Assembly (NCBI RefSeq): GCF_900114265.1
Contig: NZ_FPKV01000001.1
Coordinates: forward strand, 992,001 to 1,056,000
Source: Flaviramulus basaltis
GTDB taxonomy: Bacteria > Bacteroidota > Bacteroidia > Flavobacteriales > Flavobacteriaceae
Direction of reading: 5' to 3'
DNA: 64,000 nt
In this document: positions 32,671 to 41,978 of the stretch, piece after piece
How positions within the stretch are numbered: position 1 is the first letter of the stretch
How the letters are laid out: every line of letters starts with the position of its first letter
Translations under genes and position numbers: made by a program
The notes under the pieces: model-generated
The model's database searches: none
The model's input: the letters and a program-made list of their open reading frames with translations, nothing else
Told to the model about the DNA's origin: nothing

Positions 32671-33804
32671 ATGAAAAAGATCAACCAATATGTAGTATTA
32701 GCGCTAAGTATTACAACATTAATACTTTCAAGTTGCGCCAATAAACAAGAAAATCAACAAGCAGCTCAAAGGCCACCTTCACCTTTTCCTGTAGCTCAAA
32801 TACAACATAAAACAGTAGTTGGATATGAAACATACCCAACAAATATTGAAGGGATTATTAATAGTGATGTAAGAGCTAAAGTGTCTGGATACATTCAAAA
32901 AGTATTTGTAGATGAAGGCCAAAAAGTAAGAAAAGGTCAAGCTCTATTTAAATTAGAAACGCAATCACTAAGCCAAGATGCAGGTGCAGCAAAAGCACGT
33001 ATTAATGTGGCTCAGGTTGAAGTTGATAAATTAATTCCTCTTGTAGAAAAAAACATTATTAGTCCGGTACAATTAGAAACGGCTAAGGCAAATTTAGCAC
33101 AAGCAAAAGCGAATTACAGCAGTATTGCGGCTAATATTGGTTATGCAACGGTAAGTAGTCCTGTTGATGGTTATGTAGGAGCTATTCAATTTAGAGAAGG
33201 GTCTTTAGTTAGTCCAGGTGATGAAACGCCTTTAACAACTGTAAGTGATATTAAGGAAGTTTATGCTTTTTTTACTTTGAACGAATCTGATTACTTAGAT
33301 TTTTTACAAAATACTGAAGGAAAGAATTTAGCAGAAAAGATTGCTAATTTTCCAGAAGTTAGCTTAATACTTGCTAACGGAAAAACGTATTCTGAAAAAG
33401 GGAAAATTGAAACAAGTACTGGTCAAATAAATCAAAACACAGGAACTGTAAGCTTTAGAGCAGTATTTAACAATCCTAATCAACTTTTAACAAACGGTAA
33501 TAGTGGAAAAATTAAAATTCCTACTGTTTATGAAAATGCAACAGTTATTCCGCAAGAAGCAACCTATGAACAACAAGGAAATGTTATGGTTTTTAAATTA
33601 GGAGAAAACAATACAGTCTCTTCTTCAATATTAAAAATTAAAGCAAACATAGATAATTTATATGTTATAGAATCTGGTGTTAAAGAAGGTGATAAAATTG
33701 TAGTTACAGGTGTAGGTAAGTTACGTAACGATATGCCAATTTCACCACAAGAAGTCCCTTTTGATAGTATAGTTAAGCCAATCGAGAAATTATTTAAAAA
33801 CTAG
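32671..33804 (+). CDS. RND efflux periplasmic adaptor (membrane-fusion) lipoprotein
   Basis: 377 residues. Lipoprotein signal ends at Cys22 (LSSC). The biotinyl/lipoyl-like segment VRAKVSGYIQKVFVDEGQKVRKGQALFKLE (about 68-98) opens the adaptor fold. An alpha-hairpin follows (AAKARINVAQVEVDKLIPLV...), then the second half-motif YATVSSPVDGYVGAIQFREGSLVSPGD, and a beta-barrel domain with the usual VIPQEATYEQQGNVMVFKL end. It bridges the inner-membrane pump and outer-membrane channel. It is part of a GbsR-adaptor-pump-channel-TetR operon. AcrA-like; substrates unknown. Confidence 0.95.
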   Translation: MKKINQYVVLALSITTLILSSCANKQENQQAAQRPPSPFPVAQIQHKTVVGYETYPTNIEGIINSDVRAKVSGYIQKVFVDEGQKVRKGQALFKLETQSLSQDAGAAKARINVAQVEVDKLIPLVEKNIISPVQLETAKANLAQAKANYSSIAANIGYATVSSPVDGYVGAIQFREGSLVSPGDETPLTTVSDIKEVYAFFTLNESDYLDFLQNTEGKNLAEKIANFPEVSLILANGKTYSEKGKIETSTGQINQNTGTVSFRAVFNNPNQLLTNGNSGKIKIPTVYENATVIPQEATYEQQGNVMVFKLGENNTVSSSILKIKANIDNLYVIESGVKEGDKIVVTGVGKLRNDMPISPQEVPFDSIVKPIEKLFKN

Positions 33805-33817
33805 AAACTTATAAATT

Positions 33818-36800
33818 ATGTTAAAAACATTTATTGAAAGACCTGTACTCTCTACAGTTATTTCTATCATAATATTAATGCTTGGGTTTTTAAGTATTTC
33901 AAGCTTACCCATAGAACAATATCCAGATATCGCGCCACCAACTATAAAGGTGAGAGCTTCATATTCTGGAGCCAATGCAGAAACTGTTTTAGAAAGTGTG
34001 ATTATCCCAATAGAAGAACAAATTAATGGTGTTCAAGGGATGACCTATATTACTTCAACAGCTGCCAATGATGGTTCCGCAGAAATTACTGTATTTTTTG
34101 AACAAAATGTAGATGCCGATGTTGCAGCTGTAAATGTTCAAAATAGAGTAACACGTGCAAACCCTTTATTACCACAAGAAGTAATTCAAACAGGGGTTAC
34201 AACACAAAAAGAAGAAACAAGTGCCTTAATGTTCTTATCGCTTTATTCAGAAAACGAAAATTACGATGCTACATTTATTCAAAATTATTTAAAAATAAAT
34301 GTGATTCCTGAACTAAAGAGGATAAATGGTGTTGGTGATGTAAATGTGTTTTCAAACCAAGATTACGCGATGCGTATTTGGTTAAAACCAGAAAAATTAG
34401 CAGCATACAACTTAATACCTTCTGATATTACAGCAGCTTTAAAAGAACAAAATTTAGAAGCAGCTGCAGGTTCTTTAGGAGAAAATAATGGAGAAGCTTT
34501 TACATATGTTTTAAAATATAGCGGACGTTTTAAAGAAGAAAAACAATATGCCGATATTATTATAAAAGCACTAGGAAATGGAGAATTTTTACGCTTAAAC
34601 GACGTAGCAACTATAGAGTTAGATGCGCAGTCTTACGCATCTGGTGCAATGAGTTTAGGACACCCAGCAGTATTCATGGGTATTTTCCAAACAAAAGGAT
34701 CAAATGCTCAAGAAATTATTGAAAAAGTTAAAGTTGCTTTAGATATTATTGAAAAAGATTTGCCAAAGGGCTTAAGTATTTTTATTCCTTACGATACCAG
34801 TTTATTTTTATCTGCATCTATTGAAAAAGTAGTAAGCACTTTATTAGAGGCTTTTTTATTAGTATTTATTGTAGTATTTATCTTTTTACAAGATTTTCGT
34901 TCCACATTAATTCCTGCAATAGCAGTTCCGGTGTCTATTATTGGAACATTTTTCTTCTTGAATTTATTTGGCTATTCTATAAATTTACTAACACTATTTG
35001 CAGTTGTTTTAGCCATAGGAATTGTGGTGGATGATGCTATTGTTGTTGTAGAGGCCGTTCATGCTAAAATAGATCAAGGCGAGAAAAACCCGAAAAAAGC
35101 AACATTAGTTGCTATGCATGAAATTTCTGGTGCCATTGTATCAATCACATTAGTTATGGCAGCTGTATTTATTCCTGTAACTTTTGTAGAAGGACCAACA
35201 GGTGTATTTTATAAGCAATTTGGTATCACTTTAATTATAGCGATTCTTATTTCTGCAGTAAACGCCTTAACATTAAGTCCGGCATTGTGTGCTTTGTTTT
35301 TAAAATCGCATGATGAAGAGGAATTAAAAAAGAAGAACTTTTTACAACGTTTTTATACACTTTTTAATCGCGGTTTTAATGCAACAGTTGAAAAATATGG
35401 AAATTCACTTCAATTTCTTTATAAGAGAAAATGGATTTCTGCAGTCTTATTATTAATTGCTGTTGTCGGTATTTTTTGGGCATCTAAAACAACTCCAACA
35501 GGTTTTGTTCCTAATGAAGATAGAGGAATTATTTTTACAAATATTGAATTGCCTGCAGGAGCATCATTAGATAGAACTGGAAAAATAATAGATGAGTTAT
35601 ATGGAAAAACACATAATTTAGAAGGTGTTGATGGAGTTTCATTTATTAGAGGACGAAGTTTATTAAGCGGTTCTGGAACTAATTATGCTATTGGATTTGT
35701 GAAGCTTGCAGATTGGAAAGATCGTGAAGACGAATCATTATCTACCGAAGCGATTACAGGAAAGTTATTTGGTATAGCATCAACCATTCCTGGAGCAAAT
35801 ATTATCTTTTTTGCACCACCTAGTATTCGTGGTTTTGGTAACTCTGCTGGTTTTGAAATTAACTTATTAGACCGTTTTGGAGGTGAGTTTACAGATTTAG
35901 ATAAGGCAAACCAAGAATTTATTGGAGCTTTAATGCAGCATCCTGAAATTAAATATGCACAATCTTCTTTTAATACAAAATATCCACAGTATGAAATGGA
36001 GGTAAATGTGCCTTTAGCAAAAGAAAAAGGCGTGCCAATTAATAGTATATTTTCAACATTACAAGGTTATATAGGAGGTGTTTATGCGTCTGATTTTGCA
36101 CGATTTGGAAAACAATTCCGTGTATACATTCAATCATTACCTGAAGACAGAGCAGATGTTGATGCTTTAAATAGCATGTATGTAAGAACAGATAGCGGTG
36201 AGATGACTCCAATTAATCAGTTTGTTACTTTAAAAAGAGTATATGGACCACAATCTGTAACACGTTTTAATTTATTGAATTCGGCAACATTATCTGGAGC
36301 TACAAATCCAGGTTTTAGTACTGGTGATGCCATTAGAGTTATTGAAGAAGAAGTGGCAAAATTACCAAGTAATTATTCCGTTGCTTATTCTGGTTTAACT
36401 CGTGAAGAAGCAAATGCAGGAGATCAAACCACATTTATTTTTATATTAAGTATTCTGTTTATTTACTTTTTACTTTGTGCGCAATATGAAAGTTATGTAT
36501 TACCGCTGGCAGTTGTTTTTTCTCTTCCTTTTGGAGTTTTTGGAGCTTATTTAAGCGCTAAATTAATGGGGCTTGAAAATAACATCTATTTTCAAATTGC
36601 CTTAATCATGCTTATTGGTTTATTAGCTAAAAATGCCATTCTTATAGTAGAGTTTGCGCGCCAAAGACGACGCAATGGTGATAGCATTTTACATGCGGCT
36701 GTCGAAGGAGCTAAAGCTCGTTTGCGTCCTATTTTAATGACGTCTTTCGCTTTTATTTTAGGGTTAATGCCATTAGTTTTAGCAAAAGGTGTTGGAGCAG

Positions 36801-36970
36801 AAGGAAACAGATCTATTGGTACAGGAGCTGCAGGAGGAATGCTTATAGGAACCATTTTAGGTGTATTTGTAATTCCAATATTATTTATACTATTCCAATG
36901 GCTACAAGAAAAAATTACAGGAGCACCTGTTCCTAATACAATTAATGAAAACAACGCAATAGAAAACTAG
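33818..36970 (+). CDS. RND family hydrophobic/amphiphilic efflux pump (AcrB-like)
   Basis: 1050 residues, the size of HAE1-family pumps. Twelve membrane helices in two repeats with large periplasmic loops; begins FIERPVLSTVISIIILMLGF as AcrB homologues do. The proton-relay acidic pair in helix 4 is present (GIVVDDAIVVVEAVHA). The second half has LMIGLLAKNAILIVEFARQRR and the GTGAAGGMLIGTILGVFVIP ending. It exports drugs, dyes or detergents using the proton motive force, as a trimer with the adaptor and OMF proteins encoded on either side. Spacing to its neighbours is 13 and 4 bases. Confidence 0.97.
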   Translation: MLKTFIERPVLSTVISIIILMLGFLSISSLPIEQYPDIAPPTIKVRASYSGANAETVLESVIIPIEEQINGVQGMTYITSTAANDGSAEITVFFEQNVDADVAAVNVQNRVTRANPLLPQEVIQTGVTTQKEETSALMFLSLYSENENYDATFIQNYLKINVIPELKRINGVGDVNVFSNQDYAMRIWLKPEKLAAYNLIPSDITAALKEQNLEAAAGSLGENNGEAFTYVLKYSGRFKEEKQYADIIIKALGNGEFLRLNDVATIELDAQSYASGAMSLGHPAVFMGIFQTKGSNAQEIIEKVKVALDIIEKDLPKGLSIFIPYDTSLFLSASIEKVVSTLLEAFLLVFIVVFIFLQDFRSTLIPAIAVPVSIIGTFFFLNLFGYSINLLTLFAVVLAIGIVVDDAIVVVEAVHAKIDQGEKNPKKATLVAMHEISGAIVSITLVMAAVFIPVTFVEGPTGVFYKQFGITLIIAILISAVNALTLSPALCALFLKSHDEEELKKKNFLQRFYTLFNRGFNATVEKYGNSLQFLYKRKWISAVLLLIAVVGIFWASKTTPTGFVPNEDRGIIFTNIELPAGASLDRTGKIIDELYGKTHNLEGVDGVSFIRGRSLLSGSGTNYAIGFVKLADWKDREDESLSTEAITGKLFGIASTIPGANIIFFAPPSIRGFGNSAGFEINLLDRFGGEFTDLDKANQEFIGALMQHPEIKYAQSSFNTKYPQYEMEVNVPLAKEKGVPINSIFSTLQGYIGGVYASDFARFGKQFRVYIQSLPEDRADVDALNSMYVRTDSGEMTPINQFVTLKRVYGPQSVTRFNLLNSATLSGATNPGFSTGDAIRVIEEEVAKLPSNYSVAYSGLTREEANAGDQTTFIFILSILFIYFLLCAQYESYVLPLAVVFSLPFGVFGAYLSAKLMGLENNIYFQIALIMLIGLLAKNAILIVEFARQRRRNGDSILHAAVEGAKARLRPILMTSFAFILGLMPLVLAKGVGAEGNRSIGTGAAGGMLIGTILGVFVIPILFILFQWLQEKITGAPVPNTINENNAIEN

Positions 36971-36974
36971 AACA

Positions 36975-38372
36975 ATGAAAAAAAATAAAATATATAGTTT
37001 ATTACTAATTGCAAGTATTCCATTGCTTTTAACGTCTTGTTTTTCTGCTAAAGAATATACAAGACCAGAAATAATAAACCAAGACCAATATTTTACAAGC
37101 TCTATTTCTAAAGACAGCTTATCCATGGCTCTAGTGCCTTGGAAAGAAATGTTTACAGATCCAGTATTGCAAAGTTATATTGAAGAAGCATTAACTAATA
37201 ACATCGATATTAGAGTTGCTTTACAGCAAATATTAGCAGCGGAAGCTTATTTTAAACAAGGTAAAGCAGGTTATTTGCCAACCTTAAATGGAAGTGCACA
37301 ATATACGCATCAAGAAAATTCTGAAAACAGCCAATTTGGAAGTTCTTTTCCTTCATTAGATTCTTACGAATTAGCAGCGAATTTATCTTGGGAAGCAGAT
37401 ATTTGGGGTAAAATAAGAAGTAATAAGCGTGCTTATAATGCATCATATTTGCAAACTGTTGCAGCACATAAAGCTATTAAAACAGAACTTATTGCTCAGG
37501 TGTCAACAATTTACTATCAATTACTTTCTATTGATGAGCAAATTAAAATTACCGAAGAAACAATTGGTAATCGAGAGAAAAGTTTTGAGACAACAAAAGC
37601 TTTAAAAGATGCTGGAAATGTTACGGAAGTTGGAGTGAAACAAACTGAAGCTCAGTTGTACACAGCGCAAGCCATTTTAATCGACTTGAAAATTCAAGAT
37701 CGTTTATTGGAAAACACCATGTCTATTTTGTTAGGTAAAGCACCAGAGAGTATAAATAGAAGTACACTTGAAAGCCAAATTATTACAACCGATTTAAATA
37801 CTGGTGTGCCTTCTCAATTATTGAGTAACAGACCAGATCTTATGGCTGCAGAATATCAATTAATAGAAGCTTTTGAACTCACTAATGTATCTAGAAGTAA
37901 TTTTTATCCGTCACTTACTTTGTCTGCTTCTGGAGGATTTCAAAGTTTAGATTTTGATAATTTTTTCAACACGAATTCTCTTTTTGCAACTCTAGTTGGT
38001 GGTTTAACTCAGCCTATTTTTAATGGTAGAAAAATTAAAACGCAATACGAAGTATCGAAAGCGCAGCAAGAACAGGCGCAGTTACAATTTAAGCAAGCGT
38101 TTTTAGTTGCAAGTAAGGAGGTTTCAGATGCTTTATATTCGTATCAAGCAGTTACCGAAAAGATAGAAGTAAAACAAAAGGAATATGATGCTTATAATTT
38201 AGCTAGTGAGTATTCCTCAGAATTATTAAACAACGGTTATGCAAACTATTTAGAAGTTTTAGTAGCACAAGAAAATGCTTTAAACTCTAGATTAAGTTTA
38301 ATAACTATTAAATACAATCAGTTAAAATCTATTGTAGATTTATATAAAGCTCTTGGAGGCGGCTGGCAATAA
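36975..38372 (+). CDS. Outer-membrane efflux channel lipoprotein (TolC/OprM-like)
   Basis: 465 residues. Lipoprotein signal ends at Cys22 (LTSC). Two OEP repeats each contain long coiled-coil helices; the family phrase VPSQLLSNRPDLMAAEYQLIEA sits in the middle and the end carries LNNGYANYLEVLVAQENALNSRLSL and YKALGGGW. This is an OprM/NodT-type channel completing the tripartite efflux pump. It starts 4 bases after the pump's stop codon, so it is co-transcribed and probably coupled. Confidence 0.96.
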   Translation: MKKNKIYSLLLIASIPLLLTSCFSAKEYTRPEIINQDQYFTSSISKDSLSMALVPWKEMFTDPVLQSYIEEALTNNIDIRVALQQILAAEAYFKQGKAGYLPTLNGSAQYTHQENSENSQFGSSFPSLDSYELAANLSWEADIWGKIRSNKRAYNASYLQTVAAHKAIKTELIAQVSTIYYQLLSIDEQIKITEETIGNREKSFETTKALKDAGNVTEVGVKQTEAQLYTAQAILIDLKIQDRLLENTMSILLGKAPESINRSTLESQIITTDLNTGVPSQLLSNRPDLMAAEYQLIEAFELTNVSRSNFYPSLTLSASGGFQSLDFDNFFNTNSLFATLVGGLTQPIFNGRKIKTQYEVSKAQQEQAQLQFKQAFLVASKEVSDALYSYQAVTEKIEVKQKEYDAYNLASEYSSELLNNGYANYLEVLVAQENALNSRLSLITIKYNQLKSIVDLYKALGGGWQ

Positions 38373-38396
38373 TTCTTAGAGTTTTATGTGTTAGAA

Positions 38397-38987
38397 ATGA
38401 TTAATAAAAAATATCTTTTAGAATGTTCTGTAACTAAATTTTTAAAATTTGGAAGTAAATCTTTTACTTTAGATGAGCTTTCGAAAGATTTAGGTATTTC
38501 TAAAAAAACCATTTATAAACATTTTAAAAACAAAAAGGAACTTATCTCAAACAGTATTTTATTTTTAATAGATAATTATACTGAAGAGTACAAAATAGCA
38601 ATTGATAAGATTGAAGATCCTATTGAGAAAGTTATAGTTATATATGAAATAGGCTTAAAATATCTCAAATATTTTAAGCCTTCTTTTTTGTTTGGCTTAA
38701 AAAAATATTATCCAAAAGCAGATGAGATTTTCGAAAATTTTAAGAAGGAAACAGTTTACGAAATAGTTTATGGGTTTTTAAATGAAGCTAAAACAAAAGG
38801 ACATATAAGAGAAAACGTTGATTTAAGATTGGTGTGCGAATTATACTTTTTAAGAATGGAAAATGTAACGTTTAAAAACAAGAATCTTTTTGAAGAGTAC
38901 AGTTTAGAGACATTGTTGCAACATTTAATAATTAATAATTTAAGAGGCATTACAACCCAAACTTATTCAAGCGCATATTTTGAATAA
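38397..38987 (+). CDS. TetR/AcrR family transcriptional regulator
   Basis: 196 residues from ATG 38397; a GTG three codons upstream is possible. The N-terminal helix-turn-helix (about 16-45) reads FTLDELSKDLGISKKTIYKHFKNKKELI, the classic TetR pattern ending in YxHFxxKxxL. The C-terminal ligand domain is helical and divergent. It follows the channel gene by 24 bases and is the last gene of the efflux operon, which therefore has a regulator at each end. It probably represses or fine-tunes this operon; its operator is not identified. Confidence 0.9.
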   Translation: MINKKYLLECSVTKFLKFGSKSFTLDELSKDLGISKKTIYKHFKNKKELISNSILFLIDNYTEEYKIAIDKIEDPIEKVIVIYEIGLKYLKYFKPSFLFGLKKYYPKADEIFENFKKETVYEIVYGFLNEAKTKGHIRENVDLRLVCELYFLRMENVTFKNKNLFEEYSLETLLQHLIINNLRGITTQTYSSAYFE

Positions 38988-38992
38988 TTTAT

Positions 38993-39000
38993 TATGTTTG
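38993..39000 (+). promoter_or_regulatory. Candidate -7 box very close to the 131-aa gene start
   Basis: TATGTTTG is an exact TAnnTTTG match and ends only four bases before the ATG at 39005. If used, the transcript would be leaderless or nearly so. Confidence 0.5.
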
Positions 39001-39004
39001 CAAA

Positions 39005-39400
39005 ATGAAAAAAGACATCGAGATTCCAAAAGTAAAAGGCGTTTATGTAGCAGTTGTAAATGAGTATAATGATATATATAAAACTCAAGATTGGAATGCT
39101 TATATTATAAATGAAAAAGATGTTGATTTAGAAATGGTTATTATTGTAACAGATGGCTATTCTGAAAATAAAATAACCTCAAAATTTCGAAAAAAAATTG
39201 ATGTTTTACCTAAAAAAAGCTATGCTAAAATTGAATTGATGCAAGAGGAATTATTTGCACTAAACAATCAATTTAAAGTCTCTTTTTTTGAAGGTAATCA
39301 GATGTTTGATAAAACATACCTTTTTAGAAAAAACACAATTAATTTAAAAGCGTTACAGTCCGTTCCTTTAATGGATGTAAAAGGTGTTTTAGTGAAGTAG
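39005..39400 (+). CDS. Hypothetical protein (131 aa)
   Basis: 131 residues, soluble, without signal peptide or known catalytic motif. It contains beta-rich stretches such as KGVYVAVVNEYND, VDLEMVIIVTDGYSENK and FKVSFFEGNQMFDKTYLF, and ends LMDVKGVLVK. I do not recognise a family, although the length and start look sound because a promoter box sits right upstream. The 3' end overlaps the convergent Kelch-domain gene by 12 bases. Nothing in its neighbourhood indicates a pathway. Confidence 0.7.
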   Translation: MKKDIEIPKVKGVYVAVVNEYNDIYKTQDWNAYIINEKDVDLEMVIIVTDGYSENKITSKFRKKIDVLPKKSYAKIELMQEELFALNNQFKVSFFEGNQMFDKTYLFRKNTINLKALQSVPLMDVKGVLVK

Positions 39401-40786
39401 TTTTTCGTTAACTTTTTTCGTTTTTATAATTTTCGTTTTTACAAATTCGTTTAAATCTATACTGTATAAATTTGAAGAAGAAGATTTAGAAAACTCATCT
39501 TCTATGTAGCCTCCAAGCAAATATATTTTCTCTTCATAATAGTACAGTTCTGAAGCTTTTAAATTTAAATCTATTTTATATTCATTTAAATCTTTCGAAA
39601 CAATATTGTAAGTTAATAGCTTGCCATCATTAAAAATATAAATAACATTTTGGTTATATGTTAAAGCTGGCTTTTCTATGCCATAAAACAAGTTGCCTTC
39701 TTTTGTCCATTCACCAGTTAAAATGTTATAAGATTCTATTTCAGATAATGGTTTGTCATTAAAACCACCAATAAGATATATTTTGTTTTTAATCAAAAGG
39801 CCTTTTGCTTCCATTGCTTTTGGCATATCATTTAACTCATACCAATAACCTGTTTCTAAATTATAAATATGAGATTTGTTGGTATAAACTTTTTTTCCTT
39901 TTTTATTTAGTTTTACGGATCCTCCCATAACAATAATATTATCATTATAAATAAATGATTCAAAATTTACTGCTTGATGGGGATTAGTGTCATCGGTTAC
40001 AATAGTGTTATTTTTTAAATCTAAAACCTCAATTTTATCGTCTAAGTACTCATGTTTTCTACTTACTGATAAACTTTTTCCGCCAATAATATATAATTTA
40101 TTATCAAAACAGTTTAGTGTGTTATAGGCACGTTTTCTAAACTTTAAATCAGATTTTTGCCAAGTGTCTTTTGTAATATCATAAACTTGTAAATCGCCCT
40201 TATAGTTTTCCCATGACGGATTCATTTTTAAACTTTTTAAAAAATCCTCAAAAGTTGATTCGGCAGTATTGCTTAAATCATTAAGCGCTTTTTTTTCTGT
40301 ATTTACTATGTTTGAAGCATCACCACCAATAACATATATTTTAGATCCTACTAAAGAAGACGCAAAGGAGTGTCTTCCTGTTTTTATGGAAGATAATTTT
40401 TTGAAACTAATGTTAGAATTTAATTTAATGTTAGAATTAATGAAAATCTCGTTGAGATTTTCAGTTTTTTTGGAAAGATAAATAGTGCTATTTTTTAGTT
40501 CTGAAAATAAATGTTTTTTTAGAGAATACCCTAGAATTGAAAAAAAGATCGTATCACTTTTTTTAAGATTAGAGTTTAAATAAAATTCGCCTTTTTCATT
40601 AGAAGTTGTACCATTATTGGGTTTGTTAATGTATATATTAACATTTTCTAAAGGTTTTTTCGATTCTTGGTCTAAAACAATACCTTTAATATTTTGACTA
40701 AATAAAGTATATGTTGAAAATAATAGAAGTGAAAATAATTTTATTCTAAATAAGTATTTTGGCTCTATTTTTGTCTTAATCAACAT
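39389..40786 (-). CDS. Exported Kelch-repeat protein with CarboxypepD_reg-like domain
   Basis: 465 residues. A signal peptide or anchor (about 13-31) is followed by a CarboxypepD_reg-like beta-sandwich (33-105, IKGIVLDQESKKPLENVNIYI...GEFYLNS). Then come Kelch-type propeller blades (~130-450) with recurring IYVIGG, LYIIGG, IIVMGG, IYLIGGF and IYLLGGY turns. Such proteins are surface or periplasmic binding proteins; the ligand is unknown. The 3' end overlaps the convergent 131-aa gene by 12 bases. The first Met is used, since the next in-frame Met lies beyond the signal segment. Confidence 0.85.
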   Translation of the reverse strand: MLIKTKIEPKYLFRIKLFSLLLFSTYTLFSQNIKGIVLDQESKKPLENVNIYINKPNNGTTSNEKGEFYLNSNLKKSDTIFFSILGYSLKKHLFSELKNSTIYLSKKTENLNEIFINSNIKLNSNISFKKLSSIKTGRHSFASSLVGSKIYVIGGDASNIVNTEKKALNDLSNTAESTFEDFLKSLKMNPSWENYKGDLQVYDITKDTWQKSDLKFRKRAYNTLNCFDNKLYIIGGKSLSVSRKHEYLDDKIEVLDLKNNTIVTDDTNPHQAVNFESFIYNDNIIVMGGSVKLNKKGKKVYTNKSHIYNLETGYWYELNDMPKAMEAKGLLIKNKIYLIGGFNDKPLSEIESYNILTGEWTKEGNLFYGIEKPALTYNQNVIYIFNDGKLLTYNIVSKDLNEYKIDLNLKASELYYYEEKIYLLGGYIEDEFSKSSSSNLYSIDLNEFVKTKIIKTKKVNEKLLH

Positions 40787-40846
40787 TCTTTAAAATAGTT
40801 TTCAATAAAATTAAGCTACTTTATAAATGACTGGTAAAAAAGTATT

Positions 40847-41848
40847 TTAATCCAACTTATCGGTCAATCTTTTAAATACTTTTTTAGGATCTTTATTTTC
40901 GTAAAGAATCTCATAAACGGCATTTATAATAGGCAATTGTGTTTTTTTTGCGTTTTTTTGGTTTAATAAATGAGCACTTTTTGTAGCGTAATAACCTTCG
41001 GCAATCATACTCATTTCCATTTGTGCAGATTTAACAGTATAGCCCTTACCAATCATGTTTCCAAACATTCTGTTTCTAGAAAAAACAGAATATCCTGTAA
41101 CTAATAAATCGCCTAAGTATGCAGAATTATTAATGTTACGTTTCATTTTATGCATTTTTTTAATAAAACGGCGCATTTCACGTATGGCATTACTCATAAG
41201 TACACTTTGGAAGTTATCGCCATAACCCAAACCATGAGCTATTCCTGCAGCAATAGCGTAAATATTTTTAAGCATAACGGCATATTCTATACCAATAATA
41301 TCATCGCTAATTTTAGTTTTTATATAATCGCTAGAGAAGTTTTTTGCTATGGCTTTTGCTTTACTAGAATCAGAACAGGAAATAGTTAAATAAGACAAAC
41401 GCTCTAGAGCTACTTCTTCTGCATGACAAGGACCTGCAATAACTGCAATATTATTAAAAGGAACTTTGTAAACATTATGAAAATGCTGCCCTACTAAAAG
41501 CCCTGTTTCTGGCATAATACCTTTAACAGCAGAAACAATTGTTTTATTTGAAATATCTACATTTAGCTTTTCTAATTCGCTATGTATAAAAGCTGAAGGA
41601 ATTACAAAAATCAAAACATCGGCATAATCTGCCATCTCATTAATATCATTACTTAGTTTTAATTGCTCTAAATGAAACTCTACAGAACTTAAATAATTGG
41701 GGTTATGTTGCTCTTTTAATAAATGCTCTTTAGTGTAAACACTTCGCATATACCAACCAACTTCATCTAAATTTTCGCAAAGCATTTTTACAATTGCTGT
41801 AGCCCAACTTCCTGCTCCAAAAACCGCATATTTTAAAGGTTTGTCCAT
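40847..41848 (-). CDS. gpsA: Glycerol-3-phosphate dehydrogenase (NAD(P)+)
   Basis: 333 residues, full length. The Rossmann motif is VFGAGSWATAIV (9-20). IAGPCHAEEVALERLSYLT is the GpsA-specific segment containing the dihydroxyacetone phosphate site, and the catalytic Lys is in VMLKNIYAIAAGIAHGLGYGDN. The protein converts dihydroxyacetone phosphate to sn-glycerol 3-phosphate for phospholipid synthesis in the cytosol. It is on the minus strand, 60 bases from the Kelch gene and transcribed in the same direction; the Kelch gene is upstream or independent. No odd features. Confidence 0.95.
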   Translation of the reverse strand: MDKPLKYAVFGAGSWATAIVKMLCENLDEVGWYMRSVYTKEHLLKEQHNPNYLSSVEFHLEQLKLSNDINEMADYADVLIFVIPSAFIHSELEKLNVDISNKTIVSAVKGIMPETGLLVGQHFHNVYKVPFNNIAVIAGPCHAEEVALERLSYLTISCSDSSKAKAIAKNFSSDYIKTKISDDIIGIEYAVMLKNIYAIAAGIAHGLGYGDNFQSVLMSNAIREMRRFIKKMHKMKRNINNSAYLGDLLVTGYSVFSRNRMFGNMIGKGYTVKSAQMEMSMIAEGYYATKSAHLLNQKNAKKTQLPIINAVYEILYENKDPKKVFKRLTDKLD

Positions 41849-41978
41849 AAACGATAAATAATTTACTGCCTCAAAAATACGTAAAATATTAAGGATTGCT
41901 AAATGAAGAAATTATTAAGAATATTTTTTTGGCACGCGTTTTGAAACTCTATCAATAGAAACCCTAAAATATTTGATT

